Assembly (NCBI GenBank): GCA_902520385.1
Contig: CABYOB010000007.1
Coordinates: forward strand, 1 to 30,236
Length of the DNA: 30,236 bases
Direction: 5' to 3'
Source of the DNA: an uncultured Bacteroidota bacterium
GTDB taxonomy: Bacteria; Bacteroidota; Bacteroidia; Flavobacteriales; TMED113
Shown: positions 6,909-14,906 of the stretch, one piece after another
How positions within the stretch are numbered: position 1 is the first letter of the stretch
How the letters are laid out: every line of letters begins with the position of its first letter
Notes under the pieces: model-generated
Seen by the model: the letters and a program-made list of their open reading frames with translations, nothing else
Told to the model about the DNA's origin: nothing
The model's database searches: none
Program-made: the position numbers and the translations under genes

Positions 6909-9014
6909 TTAAGCCTCTATTTTTTTAACTTTATTTATAACTTCTTGCGCAATATTTTTTGGCGCCTCTTGAAAATCAAAGAATTCCATAGTAGAAGTTG
7001 CTCTACCTGAAGTAATTGTTCTTAAATCAGTAACATAACCGAACATTTCAGATAAAGGAACTTTAGCATTAATAATTGTAGCACCACTTCTTTCATTTGT
7101 ACCTTCAATTAAACCTCTTCTCTTATTTAAATCACCAATAACATCACCCATATTTTCTTCTGGAGTAACAACCTCTAACTTCATAATAGGCTCTAATAAA
7201 ATTGGATTACATTTGGGAAGAGCTTCTTTAAATGCCAATTTAGCACAAATCTCAAAAGACAATGAATCTGAATCTACTGCGTGATAAGATCCATCTTTTA
7301 ATGTTACCTGCATAGAATCCATAGCAAAACCAGCTAAAACACCATTACCCATAGCTTGTTTAAAACCTTTTTCCACAGATGGAATATACTCCCTTGGTAT
7401 ATTTCCACCCTTTATTTTATTTATAAAATTAAAACCTGGATTTTCAGGATCATTATTAGGTTCAATTGTAAACACAATGTCCGCAAACTTACCTCTACCC
7501 CCTGTTTGTTTTTTATAAATCTCTCTGTGTTCTGCAGAACCAGAAATTGCTTCTTTATAATTAACTTGAGGTGCTCCCTGAGTGCATTCCACTGAGAATT
7601 CCCTTTTTAATCTGTCAATTAATACTTCAAGATGTAATTCACCCATTCCAGAAATAATAGTTTGTCCTGAATCTTCATCAGTTTTTACTTGAAAAGTTGG
7701 ATCTTCCTCAGATAACTTAGCTAAACCATTTCCTAATTTATCAAGATCTGCTTTTGTTTTTGGCTCAACTGCTATTCCAATTACTGGCTCTGGAAAATCC
7801 ATTGACTCTAGTGATATAGGAGCATTTTCTGCACATAAAGTATCACCAGTTTTTATGTTTTTAAAGCCTACGGCAGCACCTATATCTCCCGCTTCAATAA
7901 CATCAAGTGAATTTCTATTATTTGAATGCATTTGAAAAATACGAGAAATTCTTTCTTTTTGATCTGATCTAGTATTTAGAACATAAGAGCCTGCATTTAA
8001 TTTACCTGAATAAACTCTAAAAAAACACAATCTCCCAACAAATGGATCCGTAGCAATTTTAAAAGCTAAAGCGCTAAAAGGCTCATCATTAGAGGGGCCT
8101 CTTTTAATTAGCTCATCAGTTGAAGGTTTAGTTCCTTCAACTTCCCCAACATCAAGAGGACTTGGTAAATACAACATAACATTATCTAATGCTGTTTGAA
8201 CACCTTTGTTTTTAAATGCTGAACCACACATTAAAGGGGTTACAGACATATTTAATGTAGCTGTTCTTAAAGCTCTTTCAATTTCTGCAGGAGTGATTGA
8301 CTCTGGATTATCAAAATATTTTTCCATTAAAGCCTCATCAGACTCAGCTACAGCTTCTAGAAGTTTCTCTCTCCACTCAGAGGCATCTTGCTTTAAATCT
8401 TCTGGAATATCTAATTCTTCATAAGTCATTCCTAAATCTTCTTCGTTCCAAATAATAGCTTTCATTTTAATTAAGTCAACAACTCCCTTAAAATCATCTT
8501 CTGCTCCTATTGGAATTTGAATTGGAACTGGATTCCCATTTAATCTTTCTTTAATTTGATCAACACATCTAAAAAAATCTGCACCAATTCTATCCATTTT
8601 GTTTACAAATCCTATTCTTGGAACTTTGTATCTATCAGCTTGCCTCCAAACAGTTTCAGATTGAGGCTCTACCCCCCCAGAAGCACAAAAAAGAGCAATA
8701 GCTCCATCTAAAACTCTTAAAGACCTTTCAACTTCTACAGTAAAATCAACGTGACCGGGTGTATCAATAATATTCATTTTAAATTCTTCACCTCTAAATT
8801 TCCAATTAGTTGTGGTAGCAGCTGAAGTAATAGTAATCCCTCTTTCTTGTTCTTGTTCCATCCAGTCCATTGTAGCTGCGCCATCATGAACTTCTCCTAT
8901 TTTATGACTCAAACCAGTATAATATAATATTCGCTCTGTTGTTGTTGTTTTACCAGCGTCAATATGAGCCATAATTCCAATATTTCTAGTGTATTTTAAA
9001 TCTCTTTTTGACAT
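6909..9014 (-). CDS. fusA: Translation elongation factor G
   Basis: EF-G is the GTPase that drives tRNA-mRNA translocation and, with RRF, ribosome recycling. All G motifs are present: AHIDAGKT (residues 16-23), the RGITI switch I, DTPGHVDF, NKMDR and GSAFKNKG. Domains II to V follow in the standard order, with the catalytic-loop region of domain IV intact (GGRGKFADIVF). At 701 residues it is full length. It lies between rpsG (6 bp) and rpsJ (4 bp). A second, diverged EF-G could exist elsewhere, but this operon-borne copy should be the main one. Confidence 0.99.
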   Translation of the reverse strand: MSKRDLKYTRNIGIMAHIDAGKTTTTERILYYTGLSHKIGEVHDGAATMDWMEQEQERGITITSAATTTNWKFRGEEFKMNIIDTPGHVDFTVEVERSLRVLDGAIALFCASGGVEPQSETVWRQADRYKVPRIGFVNKMDRIGADFFRCVDQIKERLNGNPVPIQIPIGAEDDFKGVVDLIKMKAIIWNEEDLGMTYEELDIPEDLKQDASEWREKLLEAVAESDEALMEKYFDNPESITPAEIERALRTATLNMSVTPLMCGSAFKNKGVQTALDNVMLYLPSPLDVGEVEGTKPSTDELIKRGPSNDEPFSALAFKIATDPFVGRLCFFRVYSGKLNAGSYVLNTRSDQKERISRIFQMHSNNRNSLDVIEAGDIGAAVGFKNIKTGDTLCAENAPISLESMDFPEPVIGIAVEPKTKADLDKLGNGLAKLSEEDPTFQVKTDEDSGQTIISGMGELHLEVLIDRLKREFSVECTQGAPQVNYKEAISGSAEHREIYKKQTGGRGKFADIVFTIEPNNDPENPGFNFINKIKGGNIPREYIPSVEKGFKQAMGNGVLAGFAMDSMQVTLKDGSYHAVDSDSLSFEICAKLAFKEALPKCNPILLEPIMKLEVVTPEENMGDVIGDLNKRRGLIEGTNERSGATIINAKVPLSEMFGYVTDLRTITSGRATSTMEFFDFQEAPKNIAQEVINKVKKIEA

Positions 9015-9020
9015 TATAAA

Positions 9021-9494
9021 TTAAATTTTAAAATGAGAAAATGCTTTATTAGATTCCGCCATTTTGTGAACTTCTGTTTTTTTCTTATACGCCCCCCCTT
9101 CTTCATTAAATCCAGCAATTATTTCCGCAGCTAATTTTTCAGCCATAGTCTTTCCACTTCTTTTTCTTGAAAAATTAATTAACCAAGACATCCCCATTGA
9201 AACTTTTCGATCTGGCCTTACTGGCATAGGAATTTGAAAAGTAGCCCCACCCACTCTTCGACTTCTCACTTCAACTTCAGGCATAATATTTGAAAGTGAT
9301 TTTTTCCAAACAACTAAAGGATCTTCATCAATAGTTTCATTTTTCTTTACTAAATCTAAAGCGTTATAAAATATTTTAAATGCTTTTTGCTTATTTCCAC
9401 TTATCATAAGACAATTAACAAATCTTGTAACTAATGTATCTCCAAACTTTGGATCTGGTAATAATATTCTTTTCTTTGCTCTAGACTTTCTCAT
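9021..9494 (-). CDS. rpsG: 30S ribosomal protein S7
   Basis: S7 nucleates assembly of the 30S head and touches the E-site tRNA. The 157-residue product has the signature RRVGGATFQIPMPVRPDRK (about residues 78-96) and a basic N-terminus (MRKSRAKKRILLPDPKFGD) that is typical of the family. In E. coli S7 regulates its operon; no comparable structure is evident in the 10-bp spacer from rpsL here. Confidence 0.98.
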   Translation of the reverse strand: MRKSRAKKRILLPDPKFGDTLVTRFVNCLMISGNKQKAFKIFYNALDLVKKNETIDEDPLVVWKKSLSNIMPEVEVRSRRVGGATFQIPMPVRPDRKVSMGMSWLINFSRKRSGKTMAEKLAAEIIAGFNEEGGAYKKKTEVHKMAESNKAFSHFKI

Positions 9495-9504
9495 GCTTTA
9501 AATT

Positions 9505-9879
9505 TTATTTTTTTGGCTTTTTTGAACCATACTTTGATCTCCTTTGGTTTCTACCTTCTACACCAGCAGTATCCAAAGCTCCTCTAACTATGTGGTATCT
9601 AACACCGGGTAAATCTTTCACTCTTCCACCTCTAACAAGCACAATTGAGTGTTCTTGTAAATTATGACCTTCTCCAGGAATATAGGCATTTACCTCATTT
9701 CCATTTGTGAGTCTTACTCTAGCAACTTTTCTCATAGCGGAATTAGGTTTCTTTGGAGTAGTGGTATAAACCCTTGTACAAACTCCTCTTTTTTGAGGAC
9801 AAGTATCCAAAGCACCTGATTTACTTTTACTTTTAAAGACTTTTCTACCTTTTCTTATTAACTGCTGTATTGTTGGCAT
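9505..9879 (-). CDS. rpsL: 30S ribosomal protein S12
   Basis: S12 monitors codon-anticodon pairing at the decoding centre. The 124-residue protein starts MPTIQQLIRKGR and holds the two decoding loops, TTPKKPNSAMRKVARVRL (about residues 40-57) and VRGGRVKDLPGVRYH (about 83-97). Lys at the position linked to streptomycin sensitivity (TPKKPNSA) and the Asp modified by RimO (VKDLPG) are both present. It is the first gene of the long ribosomal protein run, with a recognisable promoter about 70-100 bp upstream. Confidence 0.98.
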   Translation of the reverse strand: MPTIQQLIRKGRKVFKSKSKSGALDTCPQKRGVCTRVYTTTPKKPNSAMRKVARVRLTNGNEVNAYIPGEGHNLQEHSIVLVRGGRVKDLPGVRYHIVRGALDTAGVEGRNQRRSKYGSKKPKK

Positions 9880-9898
9880 AATTATAAAATTATTTTAA

Positions 9899-9925
9899 TT
9901 AGCTAAAACCCTCATAAAAAAGCAT
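9899..9925 (-). other. Possible 8-codon leader ORF before rpsL
   Basis: Within the predicted rpsL leader, an ATG at 9925 opens a short frame reading MLFYEGFS and then TAA, ending 19 bases before the rpsL ATG. Just around its start a short hairpin can form (AAAGC, loop CTAT, GCTTT; 9932-9919) followed by a run of T. It could be a regulatory leader peptide or attenuator for the ribosomal operon, or chance in AT-rich DNA. There is no direct support for translation. Confidence 0.2.
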
Positions 9926-9945
9926 AGGCTTTCCTAAAAGGTCTG

Positions 9946-9976
9946 CAAATCTATAATTTTTAATCTTTATATCAAA
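9946..9976 (-). promoter_or_regulatory. rpsL: Bacteroidota-type promoter for the rpsL operon
   Basis: On the minus strand, TTTG (9976-9973) is followed after 19 bases by TAGATTTG (9953-9946). This is an exact match to the primary sigma factor promoter of Bacteroidota, TTTG or TTG near -33 and TAnnTTTG near -7. Transcription would start about 5-8 bases further on, near 9940, leaving a leader of roughly 60 nt before the rpsL ATG. Its position upstream of the first gene of a 19-gene run supports the call. No start site has been measured. Confidence 0.65.
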
Positions 9977-10136
9977 CCATATTATTTCTTTTTTTAAAAA
10001 ATATTTACAACCTAAATATACAATCACCTGTTAGTGAGTTAGTTGTGCGTAAAAAAATAGAACAAAAAAAACTTATTTTTTCTTTGTTAACAGATTTAAT
10101 AAAAAGAATTTATATTTAATGAATAATAAATAATTC

Positions 10137-12368
10137 ATGAATCACCTTAAAAACCTTAACTATATTCAACAAGAGTGTGTAAAAAACACTGATGGGCCTA
10201 TGATTATTATATCAGGACCAGGGTCTGGAAAAACAAGAGTTATTACTTGCAAAATAATTCAAATTCTAAATATGGGTATTAACCCTTATAATGTTCTAGC
10301 ATTAACATTTACAAATAAATCTGCAAAAGAAATGGTGTCAAGAGTTCAATCAATGATAAAAGAAAAATCTTTAAGTAATCTTTGGGCAGGAACTTTTCAC
10401 TCAATGTTTGCAAGAATATTAAGATTTGAGGCAGAGTTAATAGGATTTAACACGCATTTTACAATTTTAGATAATGATGACTCTAAATCTATGATAAAAA
10501 GAATAATTCAAGATTTTAAATTAGATAAAGAGATTTATAAACCTAATGCTATTTTTTCAAAAATATCTTTACTGAAAAATAATTTGATCAACCCAAAAAA
10601 ATATGAAAATGACTATGAACTACAAAAGACCGATAATACAAAAAACCAACCTAAATTTTATTTAATTTATAAAAATTATGTGGAGAGATGTAAAAAAAAT
10701 AATAATATGGATTTTGATGACCTTTTAGTAAATACATTAAATCTATTAAAAGATTCTCCTAAAACTTTACTCAAATATCAAGATATTTTTAAATATATTC
10801 TTATTGATGAGTTTCAAGACACTAATCTGCTACAATTAGAAATAATTAAGATTCTAGCTGAAAAAAACAATAACCTATGTGTTGTTGGTGATGATTCACA
10901 AAGCATATATTCTTTTAGAGGTGCTAATATTAACAATATTTTAAATTTTAATAATCTATACCCAAAAGCCAAAGTCTTTAAGCTAGAAGAAAACTACAGA
11001 TCCTCTAAAAACATATTAGATGCCGCAAACAGTCTAATTTCATATAATGAACAAAAACTAGAAAAAATTATTTGGACACAAAAAGAACAAGGTGAAAAAA
11101 TACAATTAACCAAGATAGAATCTGATAAATCAGAAGGGTTAATGATTGCTGAAAAAATAAAAAAAAATTACCCTGAGAAAAAATACTCTGATCATTTAAT
11201 ATTATATCGGATGAATAGTCAATCAAGAAGCATTGAAGAGGGGTTAAGACGCTTTAATATTAATTATAAGGTTTTTGGACTTTCTTTCTATAAACGAAAA
11301 GAAATTAAAGATTTATTAGCTTACCTTAAATTAATTGTTAACAAACAAGATGAAGAATCCTTAATTAGGATAATTAATTTCCCCGCTAGAGGTATTGGAA
11401 AAACATCAATTGAAAAAATTAGAGACTATTCATTTGACAAAAGTATACCTATTTGGAAAGTTTTAAAAAAAATTAATGACATTCAAATTAATATAAATGG
11501 AGGCACAAAAAAGAAAATTATTAAATTCTGTGAACTCATAGAGAAGTATTCATCTAATCAATTTAAAAACGCATTTGAATTAACTAATTTATTAATTGAA
11601 AATTTAAATTTAATAAACCTATTAAATAAAGAAAATACTATTGAGAGTTTATCAAAAGTTGAAAATATAAAAGAATTGTTGAATGCTATTAAATTGTTTT
11701 CTGATGAACAAGAAAATAACACAATTGCTAATTTTCTAGACCAATCTGTATTAGTTAATGAAAATGAAAACAAAAATAATGAGGATAATGAAAATTATGT
11801 TTCTTTAATGACAATTCATCAGTCAAAAGGTTTAGAATTCTCTCACGTGCATATAATTGGAATGGAGGAAAATATTTTCCCTTCTCAACAAGCTATGTTT
11901 TCAAAAAAAGACATTGAGGAGGAAAGAAGATTACTTTATGTAGCTATAACAAGAGCACAAGAACAAGTACATTTATCTTATTGTAAATCAAGATTTAGAT
12001 TTAACAGCTACATTGCAAATGAACCAAGCCGATTTCTTAATGAAATTAACAAAAAATGTATACATGAATTAGACTTATCTAACAACCAAAAAATAAATTA
12101 TAAGAAACCTGTTTTCAAGAAAAAAGAAAGTGTATTCACATTTAAAACTCCAAAGAAGAAACTAATTAAAGTTTCAAATTCTAAATATGAAGAAAAAAAA
12201 ATCATACAAATGAATTTAGAAATTGGAAAAAACATCAAACACAATATATTTGGAAAAGGCAAAATTGTCAATTTAACTGATTTAAATCAAAAAATGGAAG
12301 TAGAATTTGAGAATAATACTAAGAAAACAATTTTAGTTAGGTATGCTAAATTTGATATAATTGATTAA
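10137..12368 (+). CDS. UvrD/PcrA-type superfamily 1 DNA helicase
   Basis: This is a 3'-to-5' ATP-dependent helicase for DNA repair and removal of stalled complexes. All SF1A motifs are seen in order: Q-motif region LNYIQQECV, Walker A GPGSGKT (residues 27-33), TFTNKSAKEM (Ia), FDEFQDTN-type motif II (DEFQDTN), GDDSQSIYSFRGA (III), ENYRSS (IV), TIHQSKGLEF (V) and EEERRLLYVAITRA (VI). The last about 50 residues (GKNIKHNIFGKGKIVNL) look like the Tudor-like C-terminal domain that in PcrA/UvrD contacts RNA polymerase. The length of 743 matches PcrA. The ATG at 10137 is right, as only a few residues precede the Q motif. I could not find a clear promoter in the 257-bp gap upstream. Confidence 0.96.
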   Translation: MNHLKNLNYIQQECVKNTDGPMIIISGPGSGKTRVITCKIIQILNMGINPYNVLALTFTNKSAKEMVSRVQSMIKEKSLSNLWAGTFHSMFARILRFEAELIGFNTHFTILDNDDSKSMIKRIIQDFKLDKEIYKPNAIFSKISLLKNNLINPKKYENDYELQKTDNTKNQPKFYLIYKNYVERCKKNNNMDFDDLLVNTLNLLKDSPKTLLKYQDIFKYILIDEFQDTNLLQLEIIKILAEKNNNLCVVGDDSQSIYSFRGANINNILNFNNLYPKAKVFKLEENYRSSKNILDAANSLISYNEQKLEKIIWTQKEQGEKIQLTKIESDKSEGLMIAEKIKKNYPEKKYSDHLILYRMNSQSRSIEEGLRRFNINYKVFGLSFYKRKEIKDLLAYLKLIVNKQDEESLIRIINFPARGIGKTSIEKIRDYSFDKSIPIWKVLKKINDIQININGGTKKKIIKFCELIEKYSSNQFKNAFELTNLLIENLNLINLLNKENTIESLSKVENIKELLNAIKLFSDEQENNTIANFLDQSVLVNENENKNNEDNENYVSLMTIHQSKGLEFSHVHIIGMEENIFPSQQAMFSKKDIEEERRLLYVAITRAQEQVHLSYCKSRFRFNSYIANEPSRFLNEINKKCIHELDLSNNQKINYKKPVFKKKESVFTFKTPKKKLIKVSNSKYEEKKIIQMNLEIGKNIKHNIFGKGKIVNLTDLNQKMEVEFENNTKKTILVRYAKFDIID

Positions 12369-12422
12369 AAAAAATTATATTTACTATTATTATCTATACA
12401 ATAACAATCCAATCATATAATT

Positions 12423-13043
12423 ATGAAATATAACACTGAACTTTCTAAACTTATTATTCCTGAGTATGGGCGACATATACACCAAATCATAGAATCTCTA
12501 TCTAAAATTAAGGACAGAAAGAAGAGAAATGAACAAGCTGAAATAGTCATACAGATTATGGGTAATCTAAACCCCCACTTAAGAGATGTAAATGATTTTA
12601 AACACAAACTATGGGATCATTTATTTATAATGTCTGATTATAAACTTGATGTAGATTCACCTTATCCAATTCCAGAGGAAAAAGCAATAAAAGAAAGGCC
12701 GAATATTATAAATAACACACAAGGAACTGTAAAATATAGACACTATGGAAAATTTGTCATTAACATGCTCAAAAAAATACATGACATCAAGAATGAAGAA
12801 ACTAAGAATAAATTAATTATTTCTATAGCAAATCAAATGAAAAGATCATATATTAATTGGAATAAGTCTAATGTTCTAGATGATGTTATTTTTAATGAGA
12901 TTAAAGAAATGTCTGATGGAAAAATAAAAGTACCTGAAAATACCACCTTAGAAAATGTTCATATTTATCAGAAACAAAATCCTACATATAAATTTAGTTC
13001 TAGAAAGAAAACAAACCACCACAGACCAAAAAAATTCAAATAG
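12423..13043 (+). CDS. DUF4290 family protein, function unknown
   Basis: This 206-residue soluble protein belongs to DUF4290, a family I know only from Bacteroidota and which has no assigned function. Recognisable stretches are LIIPEYGRHIHQIIE (residues 11-25) and NPHLRDVNDFKHKLWDHLFI (about 52-71), followed by DVDSPYPIP. No signal peptide or membrane segment is visible. The first about 155 residues look mostly helical, and the tail (SSRKKTNHHRPKKFK) is very basic, compatible with binding nucleic acid, though that is inference. The stop lies 3 bp before murA; this pairing is conserved in the phylum as far as I know, hinting at a link with cell wall synthesis or just stable gene order. Confidence 0.88.
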   Translation: MKYNTELSKLIIPEYGRHIHQIIESLSKIKDRKKRNEQAEIVIQIMGNLNPHLRDVNDFKHKLWDHLFIMSDYKLDVDSPYPIPEEKAIKERPNIINNTQGTVKYRHYGKFVINMLKKIHDIKNEETKNKLIISIANQMKRSYINWNKSNVLDDVIFNEIKEMSDGKIKVPENTTLENVHIYQKQNPTYKFSSRKKTNHHRPKKFK

Positions 13044-13046
13044 AAA

Positions 13047-14348
13047 ATGGGAAGCTTTGAAATAACAGGTGGAAAAAATTTATCTGGAATAATAAAACCT
13101 CAAGGTTCAAAAAATGAAGCATTACAAGTTATTTCGGCTTGTTTACTAACAAGTGAAAAGATAGAAATAACTAATGTGCCTGAAATTACTGATGTTTTAA
13201 ATTTAATTAAACTACTTAAAACAATAGGAGTAAAAATAACAAGGAAAAATAAAAATCATTTCACTTTTCACGCAAAAAAAATAGACAAAAACTATTTCAA
13301 AAAAGAAAATTTTAAAAAACTTAGCGCCAAAATAAGAGGATCTATTATGATAATGGGCCCCATAGTCTCTAGAGAAGGAAAGGCTCATGTTTTAACCCCT
13401 GGAGGAGATAAAATTGGCAGAAGGCCATTAGACACACACTTTAAAGGACTAGAGCGGCTAGGTGCAAAAATTAAAATTGAAAAAAATAATATTTACCAAG
13501 TATCCGGGAAAAAATTAATTGGAACCAAAATGTTGCTAGAAGAAGCATCAGTTACAGCAACTGCAAATATTATAATGGCTTCAACATTAGCTAAAGGATT
13601 AACTGAAATATATAATGCTGCATGCGAACCTTATATTCAACAATTATGTAAAATGCTGAACAGTATGGGGGCCAAAATAACTGGAATAGGAACAAACCTC
13701 ATAAAGATAAATGGAGTTGAAAAATTATTTGGCACAACTCATAAAATTTTACCTGACATGATTGAAATAGGAAGCTGGATTGGCTTAGCAGCAATGACAC
13801 AGTCTAATTTAACTATAAAAAATTGCTCAATTAAAAATTTAGGAATTATAATAAATGTTTTTAGAAAAATTGGGGTGAAAATAAAAATAAAAAATGATGA
13901 TATAATAATTAAAAAACAAAAAACACACGAAATTGAAACATTCATGAATGGCTCTATCTTAACTATTTCAGATGCACCTTGGCCCGGCTTTACCCCAGAC
14001 TTGATTAGCATTATTTTAGTTTTAGCAACTCAAGCTAAAGGAAGCATATTAATACATCAAAAAATGTTTGAAAGTAGATTATTCTTTGTTGATAAGCTAA
14101 TTGATATGGGAGCCAAAATAATTTTATGCGATCCTCACAGAGCCACAATTGTAGGCATTAATAGAAAATACCCTTTAAAAGGCACCATTATGAGCTCTCC
14201 TGACATACGAGCAGGAATTGCATTGTTAATTGCAGCACTTTCTGCTAAAGGGAAAAGTATTATTTACAATATAAATCAAATTGACCGTGGGTATGAAAAT
14301 ATTGTTGAAAGATTACAAAAAATTGGCGCCAAAATTAAAAGAGTATAA
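13047..14348 (+). CDS. murA: UDP-N-acetylglucosamine 1-carboxyvinyltransferase, Asp-type active site
   Basis: MurA transfers enolpyruvate from PEP to UDP-GlcNAc, the first committed step of peptidoglycan synthesis in the cytoplasm. The 433-residue product has the EPSP-synthase-like two-domain fold: GSKNEALQ (residues 20-27, with the conserved Lys-Asn), PGGDKIGRRPLDTH (118-131), SDAPWPGFTPDLIS with the catalytic Asp, and RGYENIVERLQKIGA near the C-terminus. The residue equal to E. coli Cys115, target of fosfomycin, is Asp121 here (GAT at 13407-13409). The substitution keeps activity in other bacteria but prevents alkylation by the drug. It is 3 bp downstream of the DUF4290 gene and is followed by a promoter-like region. 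Confidence 0.97.
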   Translation: MGSFEITGGKNLSGIIKPQGSKNEALQVISACLLTSEKIEITNVPEITDVLNLIKLLKTIGVKITRKNKNHFTFHAKKIDKNYFKKENFKKLSAKIRGSIMIMGPIVSREGKAHVLTPGGDKIGRRPLDTHFKGLERLGAKIKIEKNNIYQVSGKKLIGTKMLLEEASVTATANIIMASTLAKGLTEIYNAACEPYIQQLCKMLNSMGAKITGIGTNLIKINGVEKLFGTTHKILPDMIEIGSWIGLAAMTQSNLTIKNCSIKNLGIIINVFRKIGVKIKIKNDDIIIKKQKTHEIETFMNGSILTISDAPWPGFTPDLISIILVLATQAKGSILIHQKMFESRLFFVDKLIDMGAKIILCDPHRATIVGINRKYPLKGTIMSSPDIRAGIALLIAALSAKGKSIIYNINQIDRGYENIVERLQKIGAKIKRV

Positions 14349-14356
14349 ATCAAGTG

Positions 14357-14369
14357 TGACAACTTGTCA
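14357..14369 (+). promoter_or_regulatory. 13-bp palindrome upstream of grpE, candidate operator
   Basis: TGACAACTTGTCA is a perfect palindrome (6-bp arms around a central C) lying 8 bp after the murA stop. It ends 11 bp before the sigma-54-type element, and its centre is about 45 bp before the predicted start. That is closer than most sigma-54 enhancer sites (usually 80-150 bp upstream), so it may be a proximal activator site or a repressor site. It is unlike the CIRCE element bound by HrcA. The palindrome is directly visible; its role is inferred. Confidence 0.5.
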
Positions 14370-14380
14370 TGAAAAAAAAG

Positions 14381-14398
14381 TTGGCAAAGATTTTGCTA
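14381..14398 (+). promoter_or_regulatory. grpE: Sigma-54 (RpoN) type promoter for the grpE operon
   Basis: TTGGCAAAGATTTTGCTA contains the two invariant sigma-54 dinucleotides, GG (14383-14384) and GC (14395-14396), at the correct 12-base spacing, within well matched TTGGCA and TTGCT contexts. Start of transcription is expected near 14407-14408, giving a leader of about 16 nt before the grpE ATG at 14424. No Bacteroidota TAnnTTTG element is seen in the same gap. The rest of the consensus (CG after TGGCA) is replaced by AA. An activator of the NtrC class is encoded three genes downstream. Confidence 0.6.
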
Positions 14399-14423
14399 TC
14401 AAATAAATAAATACATTGAAAAA

Positions 14424-14906
14424 ATGACAAAGAAAAAAAAAATAGCAAAAAAAAAATCTGAAGAAAAAAAAATTAATGAACTAGAAACACAACTAGTTGA
14501 AAGTAATGAAAAATATCTTAGACTTCTTGCAGAATGGGAAAATTATAGAAAAAGAACTACAAAAGAAAAGTCTAAATCAATTGAATATGGAAAGGAGTTA
14601 ATTATATCTAAAGTTTTATCCATTTTGGATGACTTTGATAGAGCTCAAAAAGCTGGTGAAAAAAATGAAAAAGGTGATGGTTTTTTATTAATTAACCAAA
14701 AACTATTTGATATTTTGCAAAAAGAAGGATTGAAAAAAATATCTATTTTACCTGGGGAAGAATTTGATGTAAATCTACATGAAGCAATTAGTCAAATACC
14801 TACTGAAAAAAAAGAGCTTAAAGGAAAAGTTGTAGAAGAAATAGAGGCAGGATATTTATTAAATGAAAAAATTATAAGATTCACAAAAGTCGTAATTGGA
14901 AAATAA
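14424..14906 (+). CDS. grpE: Nucleotide exchange factor GrpE
   Basis: GrpE releases ADP from DnaK and so resets the Hsp70 chaperone cycle; it works as a dimer. The 160-residue product has a Lys/Glu-rich N-terminus, a long coiled coil (about residues 12-60, with LLAEWENYRKRTTKEK), and the C-terminal beta domain with the family signature region VNLHEAISQ and YLLNEKIIRFTKVVIGK. The first 17 codons contain three runs of 9-10 adenines (14433-14442, 14447-14456, 14464-14472), possible slippage sites. It abuts dnaJ with no spacer, and its own promoter is of sigma-54 type. dnaK is not in the window. Confidence 0.96.
   Translation: MTKKKKIAKKKSEEKKINELETQLVESNEKYLRLLAEWENYRKRTTKEKSKSIEYGKELIISKVLSILDDFDRAQKAGEKNEKGDGFLLINQKLFDILQKEGLKKISILPGEEFDVNLHEAISQIPTEKKELKGKVVEEIEAGYLLNEKIIRFTKVVIGK

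Noticed and set aside
9880..9900. Palindrome TAAAATAATTTTA just upstream of rpsL
   Set aside because: Short, AT-only and in the A/T-rich segment typically found before start codons in this phylum; no reason to treat it as an operator.
10079..10086. TTTCTTTG as a promoter element for the uvrD-like gene
   Set aside because: It lacks the leading TA, and the nearest upstream TTG is 33 bases away instead of about 19.
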